From: Acetobacter vaccinii
Lineage (GTDB): Bacteria > Pseudomonadota > Alphaproteobacteria > Acetobacterales > Acetobacteraceae
Reading direction: 5' to 3'
Assembly: GCF_008365315.1 (NCBI RefSeq)
Contig: NZ_CP043507.1
Span: 62,001-126,000 of the forward strand
DNA length: 64,000 nt
Below the pieces are notes generated by a model, which was not told where the DNA came from, did no database searches, and saw nothing but the letters and a program-made list of their open reading frames with translations. The position numbers were made by a program, and so were the translations under genes. Shown piece by piece: positions 25,723 through 33,377 of this stretch (its first letter is position 1; each line of letters begins with the position of its first letter).

Positions 25723-26079
25723 GGGAACTTTAGCGGGATTGCGATGGGCGAGGTGGCCTAATATTCGAAGTGTTATTTTAGATATTAGTTTGTCCCGCTA
25801 GAGTTCTCGGGACAAGTCAAAAAACGATAGAGTTTCCGGCATCTTGATCCGCTAGAGTTCCCACTTAATCCCGCTAGAGTTCCTATCCGATCCCGCTAAA
25901 GTTCTCAGTAATCCGCCAAAGTTCTCGGGATAACTGACCATCATTTCCCTCTAAAGTTCCCGCCTTATTTTCAAACTCAACATTTCCAACCCGAGTCTCT
26001 GTGACAGATGTAGAGGCTAAAGTATTCGCGGTTTGCTGCTATGGAATCCAGATAGGCCAGAGATGGGAACTCTAGCGGG
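25723..26079. repeat. oriV: Replication origin with iteron array
   Basis: At least eight 15-bp iterons close to CCCGCTAGAGTTCCC. On the plus strand they start at 25794, 25848, 25870, 25892, 25912 and 25947; on the minus strand at 25723-25737 and 26065-26079. The run 25848/25870/25892/25912 has 20-22-bp spacing (two helical turns), typical of direct iterons. It lies just upstream of rep. I did not find a convincing DnaA box. Confidence 0.8.
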
Positions 26080-26123
26080 GATATGATCTTGGGATTGGCT
26101 GCTAAATCATTATAAATGAGTCT

Positions 26124-26400
26124 TTAAAGTAGTGGGCTAACGTATGTTCTGCCTAACTCCAGATAATCATCCAGCGCTGCATACATCGTGTGTCGTGCAA
26201 GGTGCTTGAGTTTTATGGGGTGCGCGCCAGCATCCATTCTGGTCTTCAGCGTTCCCCGTTTCAGGCTGTACCCGCCAAAGGTCTTTCCTTCCAAACCGTC
26301 AGCACTGGCCCGAGACTGGATGATGCGGGCGATCGAGCTCGAAAAACCCACTGATTTTGGTCCTCTCTGTGTGATTCCATTTCCCCTGAGTTGATTGGGG
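26124..26400 (-). pseudogene. C-terminal remnant of a tyrosine recombinase
   Basis: The frame ending at 26124 contains SVGFSSSIARIIQSRASADGLEGKTFGGYSLKRGTLKTR-like sequence (quoted in part) and HPIKLKHLARHTMYAALDDYLELG. This matches the end of a phage-type integrase: the box-II H/R region is altered (GYSLKRG) and the final tyrosine is in DDYLELG. The upstream part is absent, the reading turns into unrelated sequence near 26400, and no catalytic N-terminal half is nearby. It is a decayed relic next to the origin. Confidence 0.6.
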
Positions 26401-26434
26401 TATGGATCATGAGGCAATCTAGATGCAAAATAAT

Positions 26435-26456
26435 TGCCTTTACATACGTAAAGGCA
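26435..26456. promoter_or_regulatory. Operator palindrome of the toxin-antitoxin operon
   Basis: TGCCTTTAC, 4-base spacer, GTAAAGGCA: a perfect 9-bp inverted repeat 35 bases upstream of the antitoxin start. This is the usual position for an autoregulatory RelB/RelE site. Confidence 0.65.
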
Positions 26457-26490
26457 TATTTTGATTCTGTTCGTATAGGGAGAACAGGCG

Positions 26491-26733
26491 ATGGCTTCCA
26501 TTAACCTGAGGATTGATAGCATTCTGAAAGATCAGGCCTATGCTCGTCTTGCAGAACTGGGTGTTACACCATCTGACCTGATCCGGCAGACGTTCGAATA
26601 CGTTGTGCAAACTGGGAAACTCCCAGTCTCACGGCATGTACTCTCTGACGAAGATACTAAGTTGCTGCAGATTGCCCGTGAACGTCTGGCATCTCCTCTA
26701 CCTCCCATTACGGTCAATCTGGAAGACTTGTGA
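26491..26733 (+). CDS. RelB/DinJ-family antitoxin
   Basis: An 80-aa ribbon-helix-helix antitoxin: SINLRIDSILKDQAYARLAELGVTPSDLIRQ matches the RelB/DinJ DNA-binding fold, with the beta strand near residues 3-8. The C-terminal half (SPLPPITVNLEDL) would bind the toxin. GGGAG precedes the start, and a perfect operator palindrome lies upstream. The toxin gene overlaps its stop. As the toxin is broken, the antitoxin is now orphaned. Confidence 0.85.
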   Translation: MASINLRIDSILKDQAYARLAELGVTPSDLIRQTFEYVVQTGKLPVSRHVLSDEDTKLLQIARERLASPLPPITVNLEDL

Positions 26734-26898
26734 GCGGGTATGTTCTGCAGTTTGATCCTCGGGCCCTGAAAGAGTGGCGTGCGCTTGATCAGACTATTCA
26801 AAGCCAGTTCAAGAAGGCTCTTGCCAGAAGGCTTGAATCTCCACGTCTGGAGACAGCCCGGTTATCTGGTGAACTCAAGGATTGCTACAAGATCAAAC
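26730..26898 (+). pseudogene. RelE-family toxin truncated by IS5 copy 3
   Basis: Starts at a GTG overlapping the antitoxin stop. The first 57 residues (YVLQFDPRALKEWRALDQTIQSQF, ARRLESPRLETARLSGELKDCYKIKL in part) are typical RelE up to the central strand. The C-terminal third, with the conserved arginine/tyrosine residues, is replaced by an IS-encoded tail (EGSKNPLFLKLSM). The missing 3' part is not found on the far side of the IS, so DNA was also lost there. Confidence 0.8.
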
Positions 26899-28190
26899 TG
26901 GAGGGTTCGAAAAACCCTCTGTTTTTGAAGCTTTCTATGTGATTCCCTTCCTTCGGTTCTGGTTGAGGGAATGGCGCTATGAAACAGCCTGGTTTTTTTG
27001 ATGTTGAAGAGCGGCTTGCTCGATTGAGCGGGCTTGGTGATCAGCTCGAAGCGTTTTCCCGGACTGTGGATTTTGAAGTGTTCCGCCCTGATCTGGAGCA
27101 GGCTCTGGTCTATTCAGACGGCAGCAAAGGCGGGCGTCCCCCGTTTGATCCCGTGTTGATGTTCAAAATTCTGGTGATCCAGACGCTGAACAATTTGTCT
27201 GATGAGCGGACAGAGTATCTGATCAACGATCGCCTGTCCTTCATGCGTTTCCTTGGCCTGGGGCTGTCGGACCGTGTGCCTGATGCCAAAACGGTCTGGC
27301 TGTTCCGTGAACGCCTGACCCAGGCGGGGGCCATTGAAAGACTGTTTGACCGATTTGACGCGACCCTGCGGAACGCGGGCTATCTGCCGATGTCGGGCCA
27401 GATCCTGGATGCAACACTGGTAGCCGCTCCAAAGCAGCGCAATACCAACACTGAGAAAGCCGACCTCCGGGCAGGGCGTATTCCTGAAGACTGGCAGGAC
27501 AAGCCATCCAAATTGTCCCACAAGGATCGCCATGCGCGCTGGACGCTGAAGTTCACAAAAGCAAAGCGGCAGGATGATGGGACGATCCCGTCAACGGATC
27601 TTGCCATTCCGTTCTTTGGCTACAAATCGCATGTTTCCATCGATCGAAAATTCAGGCTGATCCGCAAATGGAAAACGACGGATGCCGCCGCCAGTGATGG
27701 CGCGCGATTGAGAGAGGGGCTGCTGGATAAAACCAATACGGCCTCAACTGTGTGGGCCGACACGGCCTATCGCTCGAAAGCAAATGAGGACTTCATGGAC
27801 AAAGAGGGTTTTGTCTCAAAGGTTCACAGAAAAAAGCCGCATCTCAAGCCCATGCCCCGCCATATCCAGCGGTCCAATGCAGGGAAATCGGTGATCCGAT
27901 CACGCGTCGAGCATGTCTTTGCGGATCAGAAATCACAGACAGGGTTGTTCGTCCGAACCGTCGGCATCACCCGAGCCACCACGAGGATCGGACTGGCCAA
28001 TATCGTCTACAACATGCGCCGCTTCATCTTCCTGGAACGGATTAGCACTACAGCATAGCAATCCAGAGCAGGAGGCCTTCTCTCTACTCAAAACGCAGAG
28101 CGAAAGCGACCCAAAGAACCGTTAATCAAATCGCCAAAAGCCCAAAATCAGAACCAAGACACATCAACCAACGGTTCTTCGATCCCTCCA
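26899..28190 (+). mobile_element. IS5-family element, copy 3 (diverged)
   Basis: About 1292 bp in the opposite orientation to copies 1 and 2. Its ends GGAGGGTTCGAAAAACC and (complement) GGAGGGATCGAAGAACC match at most positions. It differs from copies 1 and 2 at many nucleotides, so it arrived separately. The left side cuts a RelE toxin and the right side an unrelated gene fragment, which implies recombination or deletion at one end. Confidence 0.85.
26979..28058 (+). CDS. IS5-family transposase (copy 3)
   Basis: A 359-aa homologue of the copy 2 transposase, about 95 percent identical by eye (for example QALVYSDG for KALAYSDG, MRFLGL for MHFLGL, FDRFDATLRNAGY for FERFDATLRSAGY). The catalytic Asp, Asp and RSRVEHVFADQK Glu regions are all intact, so it is probably functional. 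The start is about 80 bases inside the element. Confidence 0.92.
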   Translation: MKQPGFFDVEERLARLSGLGDQLEAFSRTVDFEVFRPDLEQALVYSDGSKGGRPPFDPVLMFKILVIQTLNNLSDERTEYLINDRLSFMRFLGLGLSDRVPDAKTVWLFRERLTQAGAIERLFDRFDATLRNAGYLPMSGQILDATLVAAPKQRNTNTEKADLRAGRIPEDWQDKPSKLSHKDRHARWTLKFTKAKRQDDGTIPSTDLAIPFFGYKSHVSIDRKFRLIRKWKTTDAAASDGARLREGLLDKTNTASTVWADTAYRSKANEDFMDKEGFVSKVHRKKPHLKPMPRHIQRSNAGKSVIRSRVEHVFADQKSQTGLFVRTVGITRATTRIGLANIVYNMRRFIFLERISTTA

Positions 28191-28316
28191 CCTGGCATCC
28201 GCCCGTGAGCAGGTACTGCGTCTGCTGGAAAAGGCGGCCCGAGTGCCCCTGGCGTCGGTCACGGAAACTCTGGAGAGGTTGCCTGAGGGTAAAAGGCACT
28301 CCGGACATTTGCACTG
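28191..28316 (+). pseudogene. 3' gene fragment next to IS5 copy 3
   Basis: An open frame coming out of the IS encodes about 41 residues (LASAREQVLRLLEKAARVPL..., ending GKRHSGHLH) and stops at 28314-28316. GC-rich codons suggest real coding origin. It has no start and no recognised family. It is not the lost part of RelE. Confidence 0.35.
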
Positions 28317-28761
28317 ACGGGCAACCCTTGCAGGGTCCATTCCACGCCAGTCTGGAGTTGGCCAAACAGGGCGAGGCCGTGCTGACACAAGATGGGCTCT
28401 TTGTAGAAGCGTTCATCGAAAGAGTGAACACTTCTGAACTGCGGGACTCGAACCCTCACTAACCCGTAGGGTCAGTCGCACAACACCTTGAAAAGACAGC
28501 GGATAATGACATGCGGTCTTCTGGTTGAATTTTTTGATTTTGGTTAAACACTCTGGGGGCGTCAAGCCAAAAGAGAGAAGAGGCCATGTCTGGCGTGAAG
28601 CTGGCTTGTTCAAAAAAGAGGAGAGCCAGCAGTGCAAACCAGCGGACACGTTGTGTCGCGATGGTTTGCAAACTGGTCAGGAGGAGAGTATTCCTCTCCC
28701 CCGTGAACCCCCTCTGGATGTCAGAATAAGGGGACACTTTTTTCTCCTTAAATTTTTTGTG
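28317..28761. other. No gene recognised
   Basis: About 445 bases of mixed composition with several short frames that lack starts or coding character. A GGGACTCGAACC stretch at about 28441-28453 recalls a tRNA T-arm on the minus strand, but no cloverleaf can be built. Confidence 0.4.
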
Positions 28762-29169
28762 TTACAATTTTAGTTTTGAGATTATTCTGATGCTCTTATA
28801 ATGGCTATCAGAATAATAGTATGTGTCTGGTGTGGGTAAAGAAAAGGCCTTCCTTATGGCTTGCCGAGCTGCTTCAGTCAGTAATTTTTGGTCAGCATAA
28901 ACTATAAATTTTTCTTTTTGAGTTTGATAAATCACACGGCCCCGCGGCCATTCGTCATATTCAGACCAGGCGGGTACCTGTGTCCGTGTATGAGGTAATT
29001 TCTGGGAACGTAAGCCCTCCCAGAAATTATAGTGTTCGCCCCAAGTGATGGCATCACCATAAAGTTCCCCTTGGATAAGGGGAACTTTGTCACATAAAAG
29101 CAGGGAGTGTCCGCGCTCTGTAATGCCCCAAAATATTCCAATAAATGGATTTAGGACGTCTTTATTCAC
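28762..29169 (-). CDS. Hypothetical protein (135 aa), second gene of an AT-rich pair
   Basis: Starts at a GTG overlapping the end of the upstream gene by 8 bases, so the two are coupled. The protein is rich in aromatic residues (EHYNFWEGLRS, WSEYDEWPRGRVIYQ, FIVYADQKLL) and ends in a basic tail. No family recognised; the fold is probably alpha/beta. The pair has low GC unlike the plasmid backbone and faces away from a WYL-domain regulator, an arrangement frequently seen in phage-defence loci. Confidence 0.6.
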   Translation of the reverse strand: MNKDVLNPFIGIFWGITERGHSLLLCDKVPLIQGELYGDAITWGEHYNFWEGLRSQKLPHTRTQVPAWSEYDEWPRGRVIYQTQKEKFIVYADQKLLTEAARQAIRKAFSLPTPDTYYYSDSHYKSIRIISKLKL

Positions 29170-29983
29170 CGTCTTGAAGGTCTTTTTTAATCAGCTCGAT
29201 CAGGTATTTGCGGGCTTGCTGAGAGCTTAAAAATGCTTCCATATCATTACTTTCAGCAGATTTCTTTACTCTGTTAGCAGGGTGGTTAATGCGATAGCAT
29301 TTGATTTTCCCGTACAAAACAAAGCTCTCCAGCTCTATTTTTTCTATCTTCTGGTCGAGATAATTGACCCACGGAGCGGGTGTTGCGGCCAGTTCTCCGT
29401 CAATCGGAAAAAACTCTCTTCTCACCTTCGCTGAAGAAGACCCATTTGCAAAAATGATAATGTCCGGATCCAGATTCTGAATTGCAGCTTTTAGGAGTAG
29501 GCCAGAGAGTTCCTTGATTGCTTCGTAGTGCGGTGTGCTTTTCTGGTTGGGGGTGCTTCCGTTCCAGTCAAAGCAAAACAAATTAGCCCAGGCAATATTG
29601 CCAGTGCCAAACTGATTTCCTAAATCCCTTAAAAAATTATAAAACGTAAAGCCTTTATCTTTTTTTTCTTCAATGTATTTCGCAAGAAATTTCTTTTGCT
29701 TGTCCATAGCCTCAGCAAGGTAGGATGGTAAGTCAGTGTAAGGTTTTTTCTCGTTTATAACATTCCAGCCTCTGGTTTCCCGGCCAACAACCAGAATTCT
29801 TTTCCCCAGTTCCCATTGCGTGGGGGATGCCGTTACAAACAGGCCTGATAACTTTGAATAATTTTCTGATTTTTTAGTAAAAAGTTCTTCACTGTAGGTT
29901 TTTACTATATCCAAATAGGATTGGTAGAGCTTCGATTCAATCGAAGTGTTGATAGATGTCGGTTTTTCTACAATCTGGTCCAT
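29162..29983 (-). CDS. Hypothetical protein (273 aa), possibly uracil-DNA-glycosylase-like fold
   Basis: I chose the ATG at 29983 (MDQIVEKPTS) because GGAAGAAA precedes it; the TTG at 29995 is weaker. Visible patterns are KRILVVGRETRGWN near residue 63, NFLRDLG...NIAWANLFCFDWNG in the centre, PDIIIFANGSSS, and RINHPANR near the end. A glycine-rich strand loop plus a late H-P motif recalls the uracil-DNA glycosylase superfamily, but the catalytic motif is not canonical, so this is only a hint. Expressed with the downstream 135-aa gene; low GC. Confidence 0.5.
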   Translation of the reverse strand: MDQIVEKPTSINTSIESKLYQSYLDIVKTYSEELFTKKSENYSKLSGLFVTASPTQWELGKRILVVGRETRGWNVINEKKPYTDLPSYLAEAMDKQKKFLAKYIEEKKDKGFTFYNFLRDLGNQFGTGNIAWANLFCFDWNGSTPNQKSTPHYEAIKELSGLLLKAAIQNLDPDIIIFANGSSSAKVRREFFPIDGELAATPAPWVNYLDQKIEKIELESFVLYGKIKCYRINHPANRVKKSAESNDMEAFLSSQQARKYLIELIKKDLQDGE

Positions 29984-30045
29984 GTTTTCTTCCAATTTAA
30001 AAGAAAAAATTTTAACGAGCAGTTTGCTGCACTGCCTTTATAAGG

Positions 30046-30246
30046 TTACCGCGCAGGGATAGCTGATTTCTGATGGCTACGCTCGTCATAGATGTAGATG
30101 TAGATGTAGATGAAGCTGCCTTTTCTAACACTGACAGTTGTTGCCGTGTAGCCTTGTAAACCGTCATGGCTTCCTCCGCCTGCAGCAATTGTTGTCAATT
30201 GACGACCTTGCTCATCATAAACATAAACAAAGTTACCTTTTCGCAC
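30046..30246 (-). CDS. Small two-repeat protein with hexanucleotide expansion
   Basis: 66 aa from a GTG at 30246. Two internal repeats are visible: RKGNFVYVYDEQGRQ and RKGSFIYIYIYIYDERSHQ. In the second, four TAGATG units (30089-30112, plus strand) encode IYIYIYIY, against VYVY in the first repeat. A possible original start lies upstream at the GCG codon after GAGAGGAA, where an ATG may have been lost. Role unknown. Confidence 0.45.
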   Translation of the reverse strand: MRKGNFVYVYDEQGRQLTTIAAGGGSHDGLQGYTATTVSVRKGSFIYIYIYIYDERSHQKSAIPAR

Positions 30247-30310
30247 TGCACTTGCAATAGCCGTTTTCGCTTCCTCTCACTTGACCTCATCCCCTCTTAT
30301 ACCATCTGGT

Positions 30311-30329
30311 TACGACAGAAACGGTCGTA
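30311..30329. promoter_or_regulatory. Dyad between divergent units (candidate WYL regulator site)
   Basis: TACGAC, 7-base spacer, GTCGTA, 20 bases upstream of the WYL-domain gene start and within the divergent promoter region. The position fits autoregulation and control of the minus-strand genes. Confidence 0.5.
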
Positions 30330-30348
30330 GTTAAGAGAGGGCGTTGGT

Positions 30349-31326
30349 ATGCGTTTCGAGAAAGTGGGCGTAGTCATTAACCTGGCACGCCTTTTGGCAG
30401 CCAGCGCTGAAGGAATGACTCTTGATGAGATCGCTCTTGCTCTTGATGTCAGCAGGCGGACTGCTGAGAGACTGAAAGCTATAGTCGAAGATGTGTTTCC
30501 TCAATTAGAGTCTAGGCCCGATGGGCATAGACTTCGTTTTCGAATTACCGGCGGGATTAACGGGTTTTTCCACTCTCCAACGTCAGACGAACTCGCCGAA
30601 CTTCATGCAGCCTCTCTTGCCTTACAAACGGCAGGCTGTGCTGAGCGGGCGGACCTACTCGTATCGCTTGCTACCAAAATCAAGGGTGCACTGAGAGGGA
30701 CAGAGCAACGCCGTCTTGCGCCTGATATAGAGGCTCTGACCACTGCCATTGGGTATATACCGCAAGTAGGCCCGCAACCTCGTGTTGACCGTGATACCTT
30801 TGAGTGTATTCGAACGGCTCTGAAGGGTGGCAACATGCTCTCTTTTCTCTATGGGGAAAACAAGACATGGCGTCGTAAGGTCTCTCCGTGGGGAATCTTA
30901 TACGGGCACGCCTATTATCTTGTTGGCCCTGTAGCAGGGAAAAGAAAACCCGTACTATGGCGTTTTGATAAAATAATCGATATTCAAATTGCAGGCCGTG
31001 CAAGCCTCCCCCCTGCGGGCTGGTCCGTGGAAGCATTCGTATCGCAGGCTTTTGGCGTTTTTCAGGAAAAGCCGGAACGTATTATTATGAGGTTTAATGC
31101 TGGCGTTGCACAGGATGCTGGCCGATTTTTATTTCATCCTGCCCAGAAATTAAAAAAGCAGGCTGATGGCAGTTTAGTGGTGGAATTTGAATCAGGTGGG
31201 GCTGTTGAAATTGCCCATCATGTTTTCACATGGGGAACATCTGTTGAAATCATTGAACCTGCTTCTCTGAAAAAGCGCTTATGTGACATGCTGACTGACG
31301 CTCTAAAACACCATCAAAAATATTGA
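30349..31326 (+). CDS. WYL-domain transcriptional regulator
   Basis: A 325-aa regulator with an N-terminal helix-turn-helix (INLARLLAASAEGMTLDEIALALDVSRRTAERLKAIVED, given in part), and a WYL-type domain near residues 160-205 (SFLYGENKTWRRKVSPWGILYGHAYYLVGP, with YYL in place of WYL), then a WCX-like C-terminus. WYL proteins bind ligands, perhaps nucleotides or nucleic acid ends, and repress defence operons (BrxR, CapW types). GAGAGGG precedes the ATG by 7 bases. A TACGAC/GTCGTA dyad lies just upstream. Confidence 0.85.
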   Translation: MRFEKVGVVINLARLLAASAEGMTLDEIALALDVSRRTAERLKAIVEDVFPQLESRPDGHRLRFRITGGINGFFHSPTSDELAELHAASLALQTAGCAERADLLVSLATKIKGALRGTEQRRLAPDIEALTTAIGYIPQVGPQPRVDRDTFECIRTALKGGNMLSFLYGENKTWRRKVSPWGILYGHAYYLVGPVAGKRKPVLWRFDKIIDIQIAGRASLPPAGWSVEAFVSQAFGVFQEKPERIIMRFNAGVAQDAGRFLFHPAQKLKKQADGSLVVEFESGGAVEIAHHVFTWGTSVEIIEPASLKKRLCDMLTDALKHHQKY

Positions 31327-31352
31327 TGAGTTTTGTGCTTTAGGGGGTTAAC

Positions 31353-31372
31353 GGGGGAGGTTTCTCCCCCTT
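31353..31372 (+). terminator. Hairpin terminator candidate after the WYL gene
   Basis: GGGGGAG, loop GTTT, CTCCCCC, followed by only two T residues. Strong 7-bp stem 27 bases after the stop codon; the short T-run makes efficiency uncertain. The rest of 31373-31664 shows no gene. Confidence 0.45.
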
Positions 31373-31664
31373 GCCAGCTGTTGAATGCTACTGTCGGGTC
31401 GCTTAATTAATGCGACTCAAAACCAGCGTTTTTTCAATGGCTTGCTTGTGTTGTGCTTAAGTGGGCATTCCCTTGTTCGTGCGACTTTTCCCTGATTGAT
31501 GCAACCGGCTGATTTTATTCTGAAACGACGATGAAAGCCTGAAAATCTGTTGTAGACCCCACCTAGGAGCGATAAACGCCTTTCTCGCTCCTAGTGAAAT
31601 TAGTTGTCAGGAAAACATGCCCAGACTAGGATTTCGCAGAGCATAATGGGTGTAGAGGCGTTGA

Positions 31665-32684
31665 GTGCACGACCAGGATGGGACTGATCTGACTGTGGCG
31701 GACGGCCATGGGGTGCCACAGAAACGGCAGCAGTCTGCGCTCTCCGTAACGGACGAGGCAGCAGTACAGGCGGCGTTCCAAAAAGCGGATTCCTATGCGC
31801 GATCGGCGGATGCGCCCGCGACACTGCGCGCCTATCGGGCAGACTGGGAGGGCTTCGCCGCTTGGTGCAGCACGCATGGCTTCCTTCCTGTACCAGCGGA
31901 GCCACGGGTGGTTGGCGCCTACCTCGCCAGTCTGGCGGAAACGCATGCGCCGGCCAGCCTGCGTCGGAAGTTGTCCGCAATCGGCAAAATGCACAGGTTC
32001 AATTCTCTGCCATGGAACCCGGCTCACCGCGACATTCAGCAGCCACTCCGGGGTATTCTTCGCCAGCACGGTCGACCGACCCGACAGGCTGCTGCGCTCA
32101 CCATGGACATCCTTAAGCAGCTGGTTGCAACCTGCGACCTTTCGGCCCGAGGACGCAGGGACCGGCTGATGTTGCTACTTGGATTTGCCGGTGCACTCCG
32201 GCGATCCGAGCTCGTCGGTCTGAACGTCAACGATGTTGCGCGGACCGCTGATGGTCTGACCGTGACGGTACGACGCAGCAAGACGGATGCAGACGGAGAG
32301 GGGGCCAGGGTCGGCATTCCACGTGGCCGTCATCCCCAGACCTGTCCCGTCCTTGCGTTCGATGCCTGGCAGGCTGTGGCGTTACGGAACTCAGGACCTC
32401 TCTTTCGGCGGATCAGTGTTGCCGGCCGGATCGCGTCCGAGGCTCTGAAGCCTTACGCCGTGCAGCGCATTCTTCTCCACCGAATGTCCCTCGCCGGCAT
32501 TGAGATGAAAGCCCTCAGCCCTCACGCAATGAGGGTCGGTTTCATCACGGAAGCCTATAACCGGGGTGTACGGGACGAAGATATCATGAAGCACACCCGC
32601 CATAAGGATCTCCGGACTATGCGTGGCTATGTGCGGCGCGCAGGCTTAATCACCGATAGCCCGGCTGGTCTTGTGGGGTTGTAG
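31665..32684 (+). CDS. Tyrosine recombinase/integrase
   Basis: A 339-aa XerC/D-like recombinase. GTG start at 31665 with GAGG 6 bases upstream. The N-terminal SAM-like domain (TLRAYRADWEGFAAWCSTHG) is followed by the catalytic domain: ArgI in GALRRSELVGL, HxxR at H287/R290 (SPHAMRVG), second His at H313 (HTRHKDL), nucleophile Y322 (MRGYVRR). All catalytic residues are present. It starts a three-gene operon (stop and next start adjacent), so it may act with the two following products in moving or maintaining the element. Confidence 0.9.
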   Translation: MHDQDGTDLTVADGHGVPQKRQQSALSVTDEAAVQAAFQKADSYARSADAPATLRAYRADWEGFAAWCSTHGFLPVPAEPRVVGAYLASLAETHAPASLRRKLSAIGKMHRFNSLPWNPAHRDIQQPLRGILRQHGRPTRQAAALTMDILKQLVATCDLSARGRRDRLMLLLGFAGALRRSELVGLNVNDVARTADGLTVTVRRSKTDADGEGARVGIPRGRHPQTCPVLAFDAWQAVALRNSGPLFRRISVAGRIASEALKPYAVQRILLHRMSLAGIEMKALSPHAMRVGFITEAYNRGVRDEDIMKHTRHKDLRTMRGYVRRAGLITDSPAGLVGL

Positions 32685-33377
32685 ATGGAGATCCGCTTTC
32701 CCTGGGAACCACGGTCACCGCAGCCAAAGCCGGATCTCCTCAGTGAGGAGGGCGGGGATGAACGGCGGCCAGCCCGTGGGCGAAGGCGACTGGACCGTTA
32801 TAAAGAGTTGGCCAATGCGGACACGACCTTTCTTTACGCTCACCTGACCGTAGCGGGCCCTGAGAGAGAGGTGGGAGAGTTTGAGCGTCGTGCCCGCGGC
32901 CCAGGAGTTATCCCCTGGTATTTCGATGGGGATGTTCTGGAAGAAGATATTTTTCTGATGGCGATACAGGCCCCAGACCGGTCACTGACCGTCGAGGGAT
33001 GCCGTATTCTGGCTCATCAATTCCGGCTACGGGCCGAAGAGCGGCATAGTCAGGTTCTGGCTTTGGTGGAAGCCGGTGATACACGGTGTCCGCTGGATCT
33101 GCATGCGTTGCTCCCTGTACCCGAAAGTCTGCTCCGCCGGGGGCTGAGTGATTCCCGTTCACGGGCCTGGCTGCGGGAGCAGTGGGGCGTCGAAACTGCT
33201 TTGCGCAAGGTCGTTGTTCTCCCGGAAAAGAAAAACCGATCGACGAAAAGTATAAAAAGTCGCGCACTGCAGTATGGTTTTTTTTCCGAAAAATCGCTGC
33301 CTGAACGCGCCGTGAGGCGCCTGACGGCATTGTGGCCTGCGTTGCACTTCACTCTTGTAGAACGTGAGGCCTTTTGA
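32685..33377 (+). CDS. Hypothetical protein co-transcribed with the recombinase (230 aa)
   Basis: ATG directly after the recombinase stop. The N-terminus is polar and proline/arginine-rich; the centre has ANADTTFLYAHLTVAGPEREVGEFERRARGPGVIPWYFDGD (quoted in parts) and helical segments RLRAEERHSQVLALVE and AWLREQWGVETALRKV. No family recognised. Overlaps the next gene by 4 bases, which makes it the middle member of a coupled trio. Confidence 0.6.
   Translation: MEIRFPWEPRSPQPKPDLLSEEGGDERRPARGRRRLDRYKELANADTTFLYAHLTVAGPEREVGEFERRARGPGVIPWYFDGDVLEEDIFLMAIQAPDRSLTVEGCRILAHQFRLRAEERHSQVLALVEAGDTRCPLDLHALLPVPESLLRRGLSDSRSRAWLREQWGVETALRKVVVLPEKKNRSTKSIKSRALQYGFFSEKSLPERAVRRLTALWPALHFTLVEREAF

Noticed and set aside
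23232..26079. CRISPR array
   Set aside because: The repeats here are palindromic operators and iterons with irregular or 22-bp spacing, and no cas genes occur anywhere in the window.
28430..28500. tRNA-like T-arm (GGTTCGAGTCCC on the minus strand)
   Set aside because: The T-stem does not pair properly and no acceptor, D- or anticodon arm can be built around it.
28205..28773. Plus-strand ORFs after IS5 copy 3
   Set aside because: No start signals and unnatural composition; only the first 126 bases look like coding sequence, as a fragment.
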